Part shown: positions 54,949-63,745 of the stretch, piece by piece
Layout of the letters: each line of letters begins with the position of its first letter
Numbering within the stretch: the stretch's first letter is position 1
Assembly (NCBI RefSeq): GCF_001280205.1
Contig: NZ_CP012575.1
Location: 81,550 to 145,549 of the forward strand
Direction of reading: 5' to 3'
Origin: Clavibacter capsici
GTDB taxonomy: Bacteria > Actinomycetota > Actinomycetes > Actinomycetales > Microbacteriaceae
DNA: 64,000 nucleotides
The notes under the pieces: generated by a model
Told to the model about the DNA's origin: nothing
Database searches by the model: none
What the model saw: the letters and a program-made list of their open reading frames with translations, nothing else
Position numbers and translations under genes: made by a program

Positions 54949-55266
54949 GGTTCCCCCCTTGGTGAAATCGAGTCATCCCACCGTGGCAGCACGGCGCTGG
55001 TTTCGGCTTCCGCCAGACGACTGATTGACAATCGCAACTAGTTCTGGCATGTGGGCACGCATAGGTCCGTCCTGAAACCCTTGGGTTGCGAGACGTCTCA
55101 CGAGCCGAGCTCGGAGCGCTGATGCTTCCTGGTCAGGGAGTGTCGCGCAACCATGTACTTGTGACCAGTGCCGCTGGGTGGCGGTGTTCTGGTGTCGGTA
55201 CATGACAGCTAGAGGTACGCGACCTCGCAGCCGATGGCGTTCTGAGCGGGTGCCATCAGTGCTTGT
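54949..55266. other. Intergenic stretch without a confident gene
   Basis: A minus-strand frame (54973-55203) has acceptable composition but no known motif. The region before 54948 contains GGGGGGAA as ribosome site of the exported protein gene. Confidence 0.45.
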
Positions 55267-55434
55267 CTAGCCCCGGCCGAAGAGCCTGGCGAGCAGTCCG
55301 CCACCCGACTCGTCCTTTGGGTGGCCCAGGCACCGATCGACCCGCGGAACACCGCGCATCACCTGGTCGACGTGCTGGCCGCAGCCCGCCCAGTCCTTCT
55401 TCCCGCACACTCGGCACGTCACCTGTCGACACAT
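55267..55434 (-). CDS. Small cysteine-rich (zinc-ribbon-like) protein
   Basis: ATG 55434 gives 55 residues: MCRQVTCRVCGKKDWAGCGQHVDQVMRGVPRVDRC, with a C-x2-C ... C-x-Q-H ... C pattern likely to bind zinc. Similar short proteins often accompany rhodanese genes in actinobacteria. It is divergent from the oxidoreductase at 55510, with the palindromic operator at 55481-55502 between them, so both may be under the same regulator. Confidence 0.8.
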   Translation of the reverse strand: MCRQVTCRVCGKKDWAGCGQHVDQVMRGVPRVDRCLGHPKDESGGGLLARLFGRG

Positions 55435-55480
55435 CGTCTTGCTCCTTCTCGTCGTCGGCCGCGGACACGGCACTCGACGA

Positions 55481-55502
55481 ACTATACCCCCGGGGGTATA
55501 GT
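55481..55502. promoter_or_regulatory. CsoR/CstR-family operator
   Basis: A perfect 22-bp palindrome with core TATACCCCCGGGGGTATA, the type bound by CsoR-family repressors. It lies 7 bases before the start of the oxidoreductase and 46 bases upstream of the divergent zinc-ribbon gene. The candidate repressor is encoded at 57481. Confidence 0.85.
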
Positions 55503-55509
55503 TAGCTGC

Positions 55510-57168
55510 ATGAGAACAGTGATTGTTGGAGGAGTGGCCGGCGGCATGTCGGCCGCGACGCGGCTGCGCCGACTGGACGAGGAGCGCGAGATCCTCGTAT
55601 TCGAACGCGGGGCATACGTATCGTTCGCGAACTGCGGGCTCCCCTACTACGTCGGCGGCGTGATCCCTGAGAGGGCCTCATTGCTCCTTCAGACCCCGGA
55701 GTCGCTCGCGGCACGCTTCCGTCTCGACGTGCGTGTGCGGCACGAGGTCGTCGCCATCGACGCGGGCGCAAAGACCGTCACAGTGCGCGACCTCGACGCG
55801 GGGACCGACGAGGTGGTCGCGTACGACGACCTCGTCATCGCGGCGGGCGCCGGCGCCGCTCCGAGCGAGACCGACGACGGCGTGCCGTCATCCACGCTGC
55901 GCAGCGTCGAGGACGTGGACCGCATCATGGCCCTCCTCGACGGCACCACCGACCCGCACGCCGTCGTGGTCGGTGCGGGCTTCATCGGCCTCGAGGCCGT
56001 CGAGAACCTCCTCGCCCGCGGCGTCCACGTGACGCTCGTTCAGCGCGGACACCAGGTGCTTTCCCCGCTGGATCCGGAGATGGCGACTCCCGTCCGCGAG
56101 GCCCTGGAAGCAGCCGGCGTGGACGTCCGGACCGGGACGACCGTCACCGGCGCCGCGGACGGGCATGTGCACCTCGACGACAGCACGCGCGTCCGCGCCG
56201 ACCTCGTGATCCAAGCCGCCGGCGTGCACCCCGAAACGGGCCTGGCCGAGGCAGCCGGTCTGCGTATCGGCCCGAGCGGCGGGATCGCCGTCGACGGTCG
56301 CCAGCGCACGAGCGACCCGTCGATCTGGGCGGTCGGCGACGGCGTGGAGAAGATCGACCACCTCGACGCCGCCCCGACGCTGGTGACGATGGCAGGACTC
56401 GCCAACCGCCACGGACGCGCCGCGGCCGACGACATCGCCGGCGCCGCGAAGGCCGACGCCGCGCCCGCCCTCGGGACCGCGATCCTCGGCCTCCTCGGCC
56501 TCACCATCGGGCTCGTCGGGTGGAACGAGAAGCGCCTCGTCGCGGAGGGCCGGCCCCACCGGATCATCCACACCCACCCCGCCTCGCACGCAGGCTACTA
56601 CCCGGGCGCTCAGCAGATGGCGATCAAGCTCCTCGTGAACCCCGACGACGACCGGATCCTCGGTGCGCAGATCGTCGGCCGCGACGGCGTCGACAAGCGC
56701 CTGGACGTGATCGCAGTCGCCATGACCGCCGGGTTTACCGCATCCGCCCTGTCACGGCTCGAGCTGGCGTACGCGCCGCAGTACGGATCTGCGAAGGACC
56801 CCGTGAACCTCCTCGGCTACGTCGCCGAGAACGCCGCCACCGGCACCACCCGCTCCATCCAGTGGCACGAGCTCGAGGACGCCGTCGCCGACGGGGCGAC
56901 CCTGGTGGACGTGCGCACGACCGGCGAGCACGCGACCGCCGCGATCCCCGGCGCCGTCTCGCTGCCGTTGGACGAGCTCCGCGCACGCCACCACGAGCTC
57001 CCCGCAGGCCCCCTGGTCGTGCACTGCCAAGTCGGACAGCGCGGGCACACCGCCGCGCGCCTCCTCACCCAGCTCGGGCACGACGTCCGCAACCTCGACG
57101 GCGGCTGGCTCACCTGGCACGCCGGAACCGCATCCACAACCCGCGCCACCGCCGCGACCGCGGCCTGA
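55510..57168 (+). CDS. CoA-disulfide reductase/NAD(P)H sulfur reductase fused to rhodanese
   Basis: The 552-residue protein has an FAD-binding N-terminus (VIVGGVAGGMSAATRLRR), the catalytic Cys in SFANCGLPYY (Cys-42), an NAD-binding segment (AVVVGAGFIGLEAVENLLARG) and a dimerisation domain (GLVGWNEKRL ... AYAPQYGSAKDPVN). From residue 450 it has a rhodanese domain with the active-site Cys in VVHCQVGQRGH. This fusion reduces CoA disulfide or persulfide and handles sulfane sulfur. It heads the operon with 57185 and 57481. Confidence 0.92.
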   Translation: MRTVIVGGVAGGMSAATRLRRLDEEREILVFERGAYVSFANCGLPYYVGGVIPERASLLLQTPESLAARFRLDVRVRHEVVAIDAGAKTVTVRDLDAGTDEVVAYDDLVIAAGAGAAPSETDDGVPSSTLRSVEDVDRIMALLDGTTDPHAVVVGAGFIGLEAVENLLARGVHVTLVQRGHQVLSPLDPEMATPVREALEAAGVDVRTGTTVTGAADGHVHLDDSTRVRADLVIQAAGVHPETGLAEAAGLRIGPSGGIAVDGRQRTSDPSIWAVGDGVEKIDHLDAAPTLVTMAGLANRHGRAAADDIAGAAKADAAPALGTAILGLLGLTIGLVGWNEKRLVAEGRPHRIIHTHPASHAGYYPGAQQMAIKLLVNPDDDRILGAQIVGRDGVDKRLDVIAVAMTAGFTASALSRLELAYAPQYGSAKDPVNLLGYVAENAATGTTRSIQWHELEDAVADGATLVDVRTTGEHATAAIPGAVSLPLDELRARHHELPAGPLVVHCQVGQRGHTAARLLTQLGHDVRNLDGGWLTWHAGTASTTRATAATAA

Positions 57169-57184
57169 CGGAAGACGAGAACCC

Positions 57185-57484
57185 ATGAAGAGCATCACCG
57201 TCCAGCAGCTCGCCGCATCCGCGGGAGCCACCATCATCGACGTGCGCGAGCCCGACGAGTACGCCGGCGGCCACGCTCGTTCGGCCGTGAACGTCCCGCT
57301 GTCCGAGCTCGGCGGACGCATCGACGAGATCCCGACGGGCCAGCCCGTGCATGTCATCTGCCAGTCCGGCGGCCGCAGCGCCCGAGCCACCGACGCGCTC
57401 ACCGCCCGCGGTATCGACGCCATCGACGTCACCGGAGGCACTTCCGCGTGGGTCGACGCGGACCTGCCGACCGACCGCGCATGA
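57185..57484 (+). CDS. Rhodanese-domain sulfurtransferase
   Basis: The 99-residue single-domain rhodanese has IIDVREPDEYAGGHARSAVNVPLSEL and the active-site Cys in VICQSGGRSARAT (about 58-70). It transfers sulfane sulfur to acceptors. It follows the fusion enzyme by 16 bases and overlaps the regulator gene by ATGA. Confidence 0.92.
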   Translation: MKSITVQQLAASAGATIIDVREPDEYAGGHARSAVNVPLSELGGRIDEIPTGQPVHVICQSGGRSARATDALTARGIDAIDVTGGTSAWVDADLPTDRA

Positions 57485-57798
57485 GCGACGCCAGCGGGCA
57501 GCTCCACGACGCCGTCGCGGTGAGGAAGGTCGCGAACCGGCTCAAGCGCGCTCAGGGCCAGCTCAGTGCCGTCATCGCCGCTGTCGAGAACGGCGGTGAC
57601 TGCCGCGACGTCGTCACCCAGCTCGCCGCCGTATCCAGTGCGCTGGACCGTGCCGGCTTCGCGATCGTCTCCACCGCGATGCAGCAGTGCCTAGTCGCCG
57701 ACGACGTCGCCGACCTCGACAGCGCCGAGGACGGTGCACCCTCACCACGGAAGCTCACCATCGAGGAGATCGAGAAGCTCTTCCTCACGCTCGCATAG
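57481..57798 (+). CDS. CsoR/CstR-family repressor
   Basis: The 105-residue all-helical protein has VANRLKRAQGQLSAVIAAVENGGDCRDVVTQLAAVSSALDRAGFAIVSTAMQQC. Cu(I)-sensing CsoR needs Cys-His-Cys; here both Cys are present but the His position (four residues before the second Cys) is Ala. That is the pattern of CstR, which senses persulfides through the two cysteines. It fits the rhodanese operon and the palindrome at 55481. Confidence 0.85.
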   Translation: MSDASGQLHDAVAVRKVANRLKRAQGQLSAVIAAVENGGDCRDVVTQLAAVSSALDRAGFAIVSTAMQQCLVADDVADLDSAEDGAPSPRKLTIEEIEKLFLTLA

Positions 57799-57968
57799 CG
57801 GTCACACCCTGTCCCGAAAACCAATAGCTTTCCAAGACATCGCCGAGTGCCCGTCCGAGCCGCGTCAAGCGAGCCTGGTTACTGGGGCCTCGACGTCTCG
57901 TCAAGTCATCTCACCGCAAAGTGTCTCGGGGAAGCCCGCCGTGGGCGTTTCTGAGGCAGACTGCTCGG

Positions 57969-58562
57969 GTGAGGCTTCTGGGATACACGCGAGTGAGCAC
58001 GACGAGTCAGGATGCGCAGCTCCAGCTCGACGCGCTGGTGAAGGACGGTGTGCAGAAGCGGGACGTGTTCGCCGACGTCACCTCCGGCAGCCGGGCCGCG
58101 ATCGAGCGGCCGGGGATGAAGAAGCTGCTCGAGTACGCCGAGGACGGCGACACCATCGTCGTCTGGCGGATTGACCGCCTGGGCCGCTCCATGCTCGACG
58201 TCCTCAGCACCGTCAAGCTCCTACGCGAACGCGGTGTGCAGATCCGATCCATCTCCGACGGCATCGACCCGGCGACCACCTCGGGCCGGCTGATGCTGGG
58301 CATGCTCGCGAGCCTGGCCGAGTACGAGCGCGAGCTCATCGTCGAGCGCGTCAACGCCGGCATCGCCGTCGCACGCGACAACGGGACCCGCTTCGGTCGC
58401 CCCCTGTCCGATCCGGCCGTGATCGCCGACAAGCTCCAGATCGCGACCGACGCGCGCGCCCGCGGCCGGACCGCGGAAGACGCGGCACGGCTTGTCGGGT
58501 GGAGCCGGGCGACGTTGTACCGGCACCAGTCGAACGCTGCGCGCGAGAGCGCCGCGATGTAG
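57969..58562 (+). CDS. Serine recombinase (Tn resolvase)
   Basis: GTG 57969 opens a 197-residue resolvase: YTRVSTTSQ with catalytic Ser-10, WRIDRLGRSMLDVLSTV, GMLASLAEYERELIVERV and a C-terminal HTH (TAEDAARLVGWSRATLYRH). It would resolve cointegrates of the adjoining transposon. It is complete, unlike the fragment at 25777. The 57799-57968 spacer may hold its res site and one transposon end. Confidence 0.9.
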   Translation: MRLLGYTRVSTTSQDAQLQLDALVKDGVQKRDVFADVTSGSRAAIERPGMKKLLEYAEDGDTIVVWRIDRLGRSMLDVLSTVKLLRERGVQIRSISDGIDPATTSGRLMLGMLASLAEYERELIVERVNAGIAVARDNGTRFGRPLSDPAVIADKLQIATDARARGRTAEDAARLVGWSRATLYRHQSNAARESAAM

Positions 58563-58570
58563 GTCAAGGC

Positions 58571-59959
58571 GTGGACGGGCTCGGACGGTGGCGGATTCTT
58601 CGGCTGCATGTCGAAGACGAGATCCCGCTCGCGGTTCTCGCCCGCACCACCGGCGTCAGCGCACGCACCCTGCAACGCTGGCACCACCTCTACCGCGCCG
58701 GCGGCATCGCCGCCCTCGACCCCCACGCGCGGGGCGACGCGGGGCGGCGGCGAACAGCTGCAGCGACGGTCGCGTTCGTCGAGCGGCTCGCGCTGACCAG
58801 GCCCCGACCGAGCATCGCGACCCTGCACCGGCTTGCCGCCGCGGATGCGTTGCAGCGCGGAGACTCGATCCCGAGCTACTCCACGGTGCGGGAGATCGTT
58901 CAGGCCCTCGAGCCCGCGTTGGTGACGCTGGCTCTGGAGGGGCCGGCGTCGTATCGGGATCGGCACGAGCTCGTGTACCGGCGCCGGGCGGAGCGCCCGA
59001 ACCAGACGTGGCAGGCCGACCACACCGAGCTCGACGTCCTCATCGTCGGCACTAGCGGGAAGCCCGACCGGCCTTGGCTGACGGTCATCATGGACGATTA
59101 CTCCCGTGCCATCTGCGGGTACACCGTCTTCACCGGCGCCCCTTCGGCGATGAACACCGCCCTGGCGCTGCGGCAAGCGATCTGGCGAAAACCCGATCCG
59201 GGCTGGGCGATGTGCGGGATCCCTGACATCCTCCATGTCGACCACGGCACCGACTTCACCAGCCGGCACCTCGAGCACACGGCCGCGGAGCTGCGGATCC
59301 GGATCATCCACTCCACCGTCGGCCGCCCCCAGGGCCGCGGGAAGATCGAGCGGTTCTTCGGCACCATCACCACGGAACTGCTCCCGCTCCTCCCCGGCCG
59401 CCTCAGCGCCGGGAACCGGCATCCGACCCCGGCGCTCGACCTCGCCGGCCTCGACGCCGCCATCGGGTCGTTCATCTCCACCTACAACGACCGCCCACAC
59501 AAGGAGCTCGGCGTCACGCCCCGCGCGGCGTGGATCGGCGACGGGTGGCTGCCTCGGATGCCGGAGAGTCTCGTGGAGCTCGACGGGCTCCTGCTCACTG
59601 TCCCGAAGAGCCGCACCGTGCAGCGCGACGGGATCCACTTCCAGGGCCAGCGGTACCTCGCCCCTACTCTCGCGCCGTTCGTCGGCCGGACCGTGACCAT
59701 CCGGTACGACCCGCGTGACATCTCCGAGATCCGCGTCTACGACCACAACACCTTCATCTGCGTCGCCGTCGACGAGGCGCACCCGAATCTGCGGATGAGC
59801 CTGCGCGAGGTCGAGACCGCACGCCGTGCCCGACGCCGGCAGCTGCGCCGGGACCTCAACGACCGCATCCCCACCACCGCCGCCGCACGCGCCGAGCTGC
59901 CCGCGACAGCACCGCCGCCGCGGCGGCCGCGGCTGCGCACCTATGAAGAGGACGGATGA
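58571..59959 (+). CDS. TniA-like transposase (Mu-type DDE)
   Basis: GTG 58571 gives 462 residues: an N-terminal HTH (VLARTTGVSARTLQRWHHLYRAGGIAAL), a DDE core with Asp in WQADHTELD, Asp in ILHVDHGTDF and Glu in GRGKIERFFGT, and a Mu-C-type beta-barrel with VPKSRTVQRDGIHFQGQRYL. This architecture is the transposase of Tn552/Tn5053-like elements. It is coupled to the TniB-like ATPase (overlap at 59956). Confidence 0.9.
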   Translation: MDGLGRWRILRLHVEDEIPLAVLARTTGVSARTLQRWHHLYRAGGIAALDPHARGDAGRRRTAAATVAFVERLALTRPRPSIATLHRLAAADALQRGDSIPSYSTVREIVQALEPALVTLALEGPASYRDRHELVYRRRAERPNQTWQADHTELDVLIVGTSGKPDRPWLTVIMDDYSRAICGYTVFTGAPSAMNTALALRQAIWRKPDPGWAMCGIPDILHVDHGTDFTSRHLEHTAAELRIRIIHSTVGRPQGRGKIERFFGTITTELLPLLPGRLSAGNRHPTPALDLAGLDAAIGSFISTYNDRPHKELGVTPRAAWIGDGWLPRMPESLVELDGLLLTVPKSRTVQRDGIHFQGQRYLAPTLAPFVGRTVTIRYDPRDISEIRVYDHNTFICVAVDEAHPNLRMSLREVETARRARRRQLRRDLNDRIPTTAAARAELPATAPPPRRPRLRTYEEDG

Positions 59960-60762
59960 TGCCCGACACGTTCATCACCACGAAAGAGCACCGGCGGTTC
60001 GTCGAGTTCGCGAACGCCGTCCGGAAGGAGCAGACCATCGGGATCTGCCACGGCGACGCCGGCGTCGGAAAGACCAACTCCGCCCGCCGATACGCGCACT
60101 GGGACACTCTTGAGCCCTACGTCCACGAGTGGGGTCGGCGCGGCGCGGATGACCCCAAGCTCGACGCCGCCGCCAACCGCTCGCGCGCCGTGTTCTACAC
60201 GCCCGACGTTCTACCCCGGCCGAAGGACCTCATGCGAGAGCTCGACCGCTGGACGGTCGACCTCGGCATCAGGATCGAGGATCACCAGCGCACGATCGGA
60301 AAGATCATCGGTACCGGCGGCGACGCGCGCCGGTGGGTCGAGCTGCTGATCATCGACGAAGCGGAACGGCTCACGCCCACCGCGCTCGAGCTCCTACGCG
60401 ATTGGCACGACCGCGAGCACCTCGCGATCATCCTCATCGGCATGCCCGGCATCGACCAGCGCTTCCGCCACTACCCGCAGCTCTACAGCCGCCTCGGCTT
60501 CGCCCACCGCTACCGTGCCCTCGGCCAGGAAGAGCTCCTCTTCGTCCTCGACCGCCACTGGAAGCGCCTCGGCCACACACTCAACACCGAAGATTTCACG
60601 GATGTCCAGGCCATCGCCGCCATCGAACGCATCACCCGCGGCAACTTCCGCCTCCTCGAGCGGCTCTTCCCGCAGATCCAACGTGTGCTCAAGATCAACC
60701 AGTTGGAGACCATCACCGATGACGTCATCGAAGCAGCTGCCAGCATCCTCGTCACCGGATGA
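59956..60762 (+). CDS. TniB-like AAA ATPase
   Basis: The 268-residue protein has Walker A GDAGVGKT (33-40) and Walker B LLIIDEAERL, typical of TniB/MuB-like transposition ATPases that select target DNA and activate TniA. It overlaps the transposase frame by 4 bases. With the resolvase and TniA genes it forms a complete-looking transposition set. I could not find the terminal repeats by eye. Confidence 0.9.
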   Translation: MMPDTFITTKEHRRFVEFANAVRKEQTIGICHGDAGVGKTNSARRYAHWDTLEPYVHEWGRRGADDPKLDAAANRSRAVFYTPDVLPRPKDLMRELDRWTVDLGIRIEDHQRTIGKIIGTGGDARRWVELLIIDEAERLTPTALELLRDWHDREHLAIILIGMPGIDQRFRHYPQLYSRLGFAHRYRALGQEELLFVLDRHWKRLGHTLNTEDFTDVQAIAAIERITRGNFRLLERLFPQIQRVLKINQLETITDDVIEAAASILVTG

Positions 60763-60969
60763 CGACACCCATCGGCAACAGATCACCGCCTTGGAGCGGC
60801 GTGATCCACATGGAGGCGCGGTCGGGTGTCACCTGCCCGCGACGTCCGGTGAGCGATCCCTCGATGAGACGCAATCCTCATGCTCGGGCGTATCGCGCTC
60901 GGCGTCATCGCCGTATAGTTGTGTAGCACAGAAGTGGCACAGAGAGGTGTTTTGTGGCACAATAGTCAT

Positions 60970-61242
60970 ATGGGCATCGACTTCACGCGCAGCGCAGGCA
61001 AGCACCACATCCCCGGGCCCGACGCGCTGCATGCGATCAAGAACGCAGTGTGGAGCTCCACGAAGGTGAAGGTGAACGAGGGTGACCCGCGTAGCCAGCG
61101 GCGGGTGTTCGTTGGCCCGCAGCACGCGCAGACGGATCGGCTCATTGAAGTGCTCGTGGAGCTCAAGTCCGGCGGATTCGTGGTCTACCACGTGATGGAG
61201 CTTGGCTCGTACTACCGAAAGCTGATGGAGGAGGAGAAGTGA
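60970..61242 (+). CDS. Small toxin-like protein of a two-gene module
   Basis: ATG 60970 (MGIDFTRSAGKHHIP) gives 90 residues: a helix DALHAIKNAVWS, strands with RRVFVGPQHAQTDRLIEVLVELKSGGFVVYHVMELGSYYRKLMEEEK. This BrnT/RelE-like arrangement is common beside ribbon-helix-helix antitoxins in actinobacteria. GTGGCACA occurs twice in the preceding 40 bases and may be an operator. The dead copy is at 21075. Confidence 0.75.
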   Translation: MGIDFTRSAGKHHIPGPDALHAIKNAVWSSTKVKVNEGDPRSQRRVFVGPQHAQTDRLIEVLVELKSGGFVVYHVMELGSYYRKLMEEEK

Positions 61243-61613
61243 CACTCTCGAAGAAGGACCAGGACCGCTACGACCGCATGGCGGCAATCGAGGAGGCGTC
61301 GACGGGTGCGCCGCTGCCCGGCGATAGCGCGCATGGCGCTGACGCGGCCGAGATCGGGGCGCAGCTGCTCCTCGACGCGCTCGGCAGCGAGGCGGCCGTC
61401 TCCAAGGCAATTGGCCGGCCGAAGCTGGGTGGCGCGGTGCCGGACGGCGAGCACTCGCCAACGATCCACGTCCGCCTCCCCCAGGACCGCAAGGACCGTC
61501 TAGAGCGTCTGCGAATCGTGCAGCGCCGCAAGTACGCAGCAGATCTGGTCCGGGACGCGATCGACGAGTATCTCGATCGACACAAGGACGACCTGCACCG
61601 CGTCGCGGGCTGA
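61239..61613 (+). CDS. Ribbon-helix-helix antitoxin
   Basis: GTG 61239 overlaps the toxin stop as GTGA. The 124-residue protein has an acidic-helical start and a C-terminal RHH domain (TIHVRLPQDRKDRLERLRIVQRRKYAADLVRDAIDEYLDRH). Such proteins bind the operator and neutralise the toxin. The dead copy carries a stop near its start. Confidence 0.85.
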   Translation: MTLSKKDQDRYDRMAAIEEASTGAPLPGDSAHGADAAEIGAQLLLDALGSEAAVSKAIGRPKLGGAVPDGEHSPTIHVRLPQDRKDRLERLRIVQRRKYAADLVRDAIDEYLDRHKDDLHRVAG

Positions 61614-61788
61614 GAAACGCGCGCGCGGGCGGCCGTCTGAACAACCCCGGCCACGCCTGATGTCGAGTCGTGATCGAGCGGGCCGAGTCATGCATCGAGG
61701 CGCCGCGGCTTCGTTCCGCTGCGCTCCACGAACCCGCGCCCATGAACTGTGCGGGGCGCGCTCATGAGGCGGCGGGTGCTGTGGCATC

Positions 61789-62523
61789 GTGACCGCGAGC
61801 CCTCGCCTGGTCATGGCTACCGTGCTGACCCTGGCGAGCCGCGAAGGATGTGACGGGGTGCGGCCTGTGGTTCTTGTTCGGGTCCGACATGACGACTTCA
61901 CCGCGGGCGATCTGGCATCGAAGAGAGTGAGGGCAGCAGGCATGCGAGCGTGGTTTGAGCAGGCGAAGGCGACGACCAACGGACGACGTGGGCTCGTGGT
62001 GTTGCTGAGCTACCTGATCGTGCTGCCTGTGACGCTTCTTGTGGCAGAGGTCGCGCTGCTCATCGGTGCGACAACGCTCGCGGGTGTCAGCGCTGTCATC
62101 ACCTTCGGGCTAGGTCTCTTCACTGTCCCCGTGGCCGCGGTCGCGCAGGGCTATCGCCGCGCACCAGGCGCGCTGTCGTCGACCACGGGGGTGGTCTGGC
62201 ATCTCACGTCGCAGCTCTGGGGCGTCGGGGACGGGGTTGTCCTCGAGCGGCGCCGGTGTCGTTTGCGGTCCTGCATGCAGCGCTCGGATCGGCCGGTCGC
62301 CCTTCCGCGTCGCGCGGTGTTCGTCTTCACGGCAGATCCGGCGGATGCGCATGTGCGCGGGAACGTGACCCGGAGCCGGGCCCGCTACCTCTACCGACTG
62401 GACATCAGCGAGGCGCACGGGCAGGTCTTTCAGCGCGGCATCGCGGTCGCTATCGCGGGCGATCTCCACGCCACCGTCTCGGCACGCCGAACCCTCACCG
62501 CGACCGACGTACCGACGCTCTAA
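61789..62523 (+). CDS. Membrane protein, unknown; start uncertain
   Basis: The frame from GTG 61789 encodes up to 244 residues; ATG 61813 or 61941 are other starts. It has two hydrophobic helices (GLVVLLSYLIVLPVTLLVAEVALLIGATTLAGVSAVITFGLGLFTVPVAAVA) and a C-terminal soluble part with VFVFTADPADAHVRGNVTRSRARYLYRLDIS. The first part is repeated in decayed form at 21913-22227. Confidence 0.6.
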   Translation: MTASPRLVMATVLTLASREGCDGVRPVVLVRVRHDDFTAGDLASKRVRAAGMRAWFEQAKATTNGRRGLVVLLSYLIVLPVTLLVAEVALLIGATTLAGVSAVITFGLGLFTVPVAAVAQGYRRAPGALSSTTGVVWHLTSQLWGVGDGVVLERRRCRLRSCMQRSDRPVALPRRAVFVFTADPADAHVRGNVTRSRARYLYRLDISEAHGQVFQRGIAVAIAGDLHATVSARRTLTATDVPTL

Positions 62524-62551
62524 CCAGCAGGCCGCGTGGTGAGGCTGGTCC

Positions 62552-62992
62552 TCACCACGTCGGCGGAGTGCGGTACCTCCGCGGGTCGTCGATCGGCCGA
62601 GTCGTGTCCTCCACGGGAGCAACGACCTCGCCGGGGAGTCGGCAGGCGAGCTTCACGAACAGCTGCCCGGACTGCTCGTTGGGTGCCTCCACCGTCCACG
62701 TCCGGCCGGGGTAGAGCTCGATGAGCGCGCGCACCATCGCGTCGGCCCAGCCATCGCGGCGCCGCGCGGCCTGGACGACGATGTTCGTCACGAGCCCCTG
62801 ATCGGTGTCGAGGAAGACCTTGAAGCGCATCTCGGTGTCCCTCGTCTCCGCGCGCCGAAACCAGCCGTTCGGACGTGACCGGTGGCGGGGCACCGGATGC
62901 AGGAAGGCAACGAGCGTGGGACCGTACTGGGCCTGTTCTGTGAATCGGAACCGACGTCCATCGACCGTCACGTCACGGTGCGAACGCGCCAC
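62552..62992 (-). CDS. Unknown 146-residue protein
   Basis: GTG 62992 lies right after the stop of the coiled-coil gene on the same strand. The protein has strands (VTVDGRRFRFTEQAQYGPTLVAFLHPVP), a helix RRRDGWADAMVRALIELYPGRTW and ends in a Pro/Arg-rich tail. I recognise no family. Together with 62994 it diverges from the relaxase. Confidence 0.65.
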   Translation of the reverse strand: MARSHRDVTVDGRRFRFTEQAQYGPTLVAFLHPVPRHRSRPNGWFRRAETRDTEMRFKVFLDTDQGLVTNIVVQAARRRDGWADAMVRALIELYPGRTWTVEAPNEQSGQLFVKLACRLPGEVVAPVEDTTRPIDDPRRYRTPPTW

Positions 62993-62993
62993 C

Positions 62994-63413
62994 TTAGGCC
63001 TCGGAGGGGGCGTAATCCTCGCGCCGCTCGTCCTCGTCCTGGACGGCGGCTGCTGAGCTGCCGATGGCGCTCGGGGCGGACGAGGGAGTGGCTCGGGTGG
63101 CCTTCTTGACCTCCCGCGTGGTGATGCCGAGGCGCGCCGCGACTTCGGCCGGGCTGGCACCAGCATCGATCATGCGTGCGATGACCTGCTCGGCGTCGTC
63201 GCGTGCCTTCCGTGTCTGCTGCTCCGCCCGCTCCCGGAGCTTCGCGATCTCGCGCTCGGTCTCTTCGTTCGTTGCCTCCACGGAGTCGATGGCCACGAAG
63301 TAGTCGGCCGCGAGCTGTTCGAGCTTGTCTTGCAGCTCACGGAACTGTGCCGCCATCTCTCGTGCTCGACGCCGTGCGTCGGTCTGCTTCGCGGACTTGC
63401 GGAGTTCGGCCAT
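62994..63413 (-). CDS. Coiled-coil protein with a C-terminal HTH
   Basis: ATG 63413 follows AAGGGGG. The 139-residue product is a coiled coil (REMAAQFRELQDKLEQLAADYFVAIDSVEATNEETEREIAKLRERAEQQTRKARDDAEQV) followed by a helix-turn-helix (ASPAEVAARLGITTREVKKATR). Position beside the relaxase and candidate oriT suggests a relaxosome-accessory or regulatory protein (inference). Confidence 0.75.
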   Translation of the reverse strand: MAELRKSAKQTDARRRAREMAAQFRELQDKLEQLAADYFVAIDSVEATNEETEREIAKLRERAEQQTRKARDDAEQVIARMIDAGASPAEVAARLGITTREVKKATRATPSSAPSAIGSSAAAVQDEDERREDYAPSEA

Positions 63414-63745
63414 GTGGGTCCCCCTTGCTCGATGACCGGACCAGTATGCACGGCCCGCCCCCGCGCGTCCCACGGGGCACCACAAGGCGGCGGGGCCTCG
63501 ACTCCGGGGGAGTGAGCGAGGCCGGCTCGGCTGTTGCTTCTCGACACGCTGACGGGCGCGCTCCTCGTTCCTCGTCGCCCACCCGTGCGGTCTCAAAGCA
63601 CAGCCGCATGAGCGTTGCTCATGGCCGATCTTCTCTCCCTTCGTCCAACGGTGAGCACGCTCGTTCCTCGCCTGCTCACCGCAGTCCTCCGGTCATTAGT
63701 TCGTCACACCTCAGGCATTACGAATGAATGAGGTAAGCTCGACCC
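63414..63745. other. Candidate oriT between accessory gene and relaxase
   Basis: This non-coding stretch separates the divergent coiled-coil and relaxase genes. It has two inverted repeats: a 7-bp pair around GTT (63607-63613 with 63617-63623) and a perfect 8-bp pair (63650-63657 with 63673-63680, GGTGAGCA/TGCTCACC). Both are of the size used as relaxase-binding hairpins, and oriT of MOBF plasmids often lies in such a spot. Both divergent promoters must also lie here. Confidence 0.5.

Noticed and set aside
58007..59782. 591-residue minus-strand open frame
   Set aside because: It is a shadow of the resolvase and TniA genes, whose catalytic motifs are visible on the plus strand.
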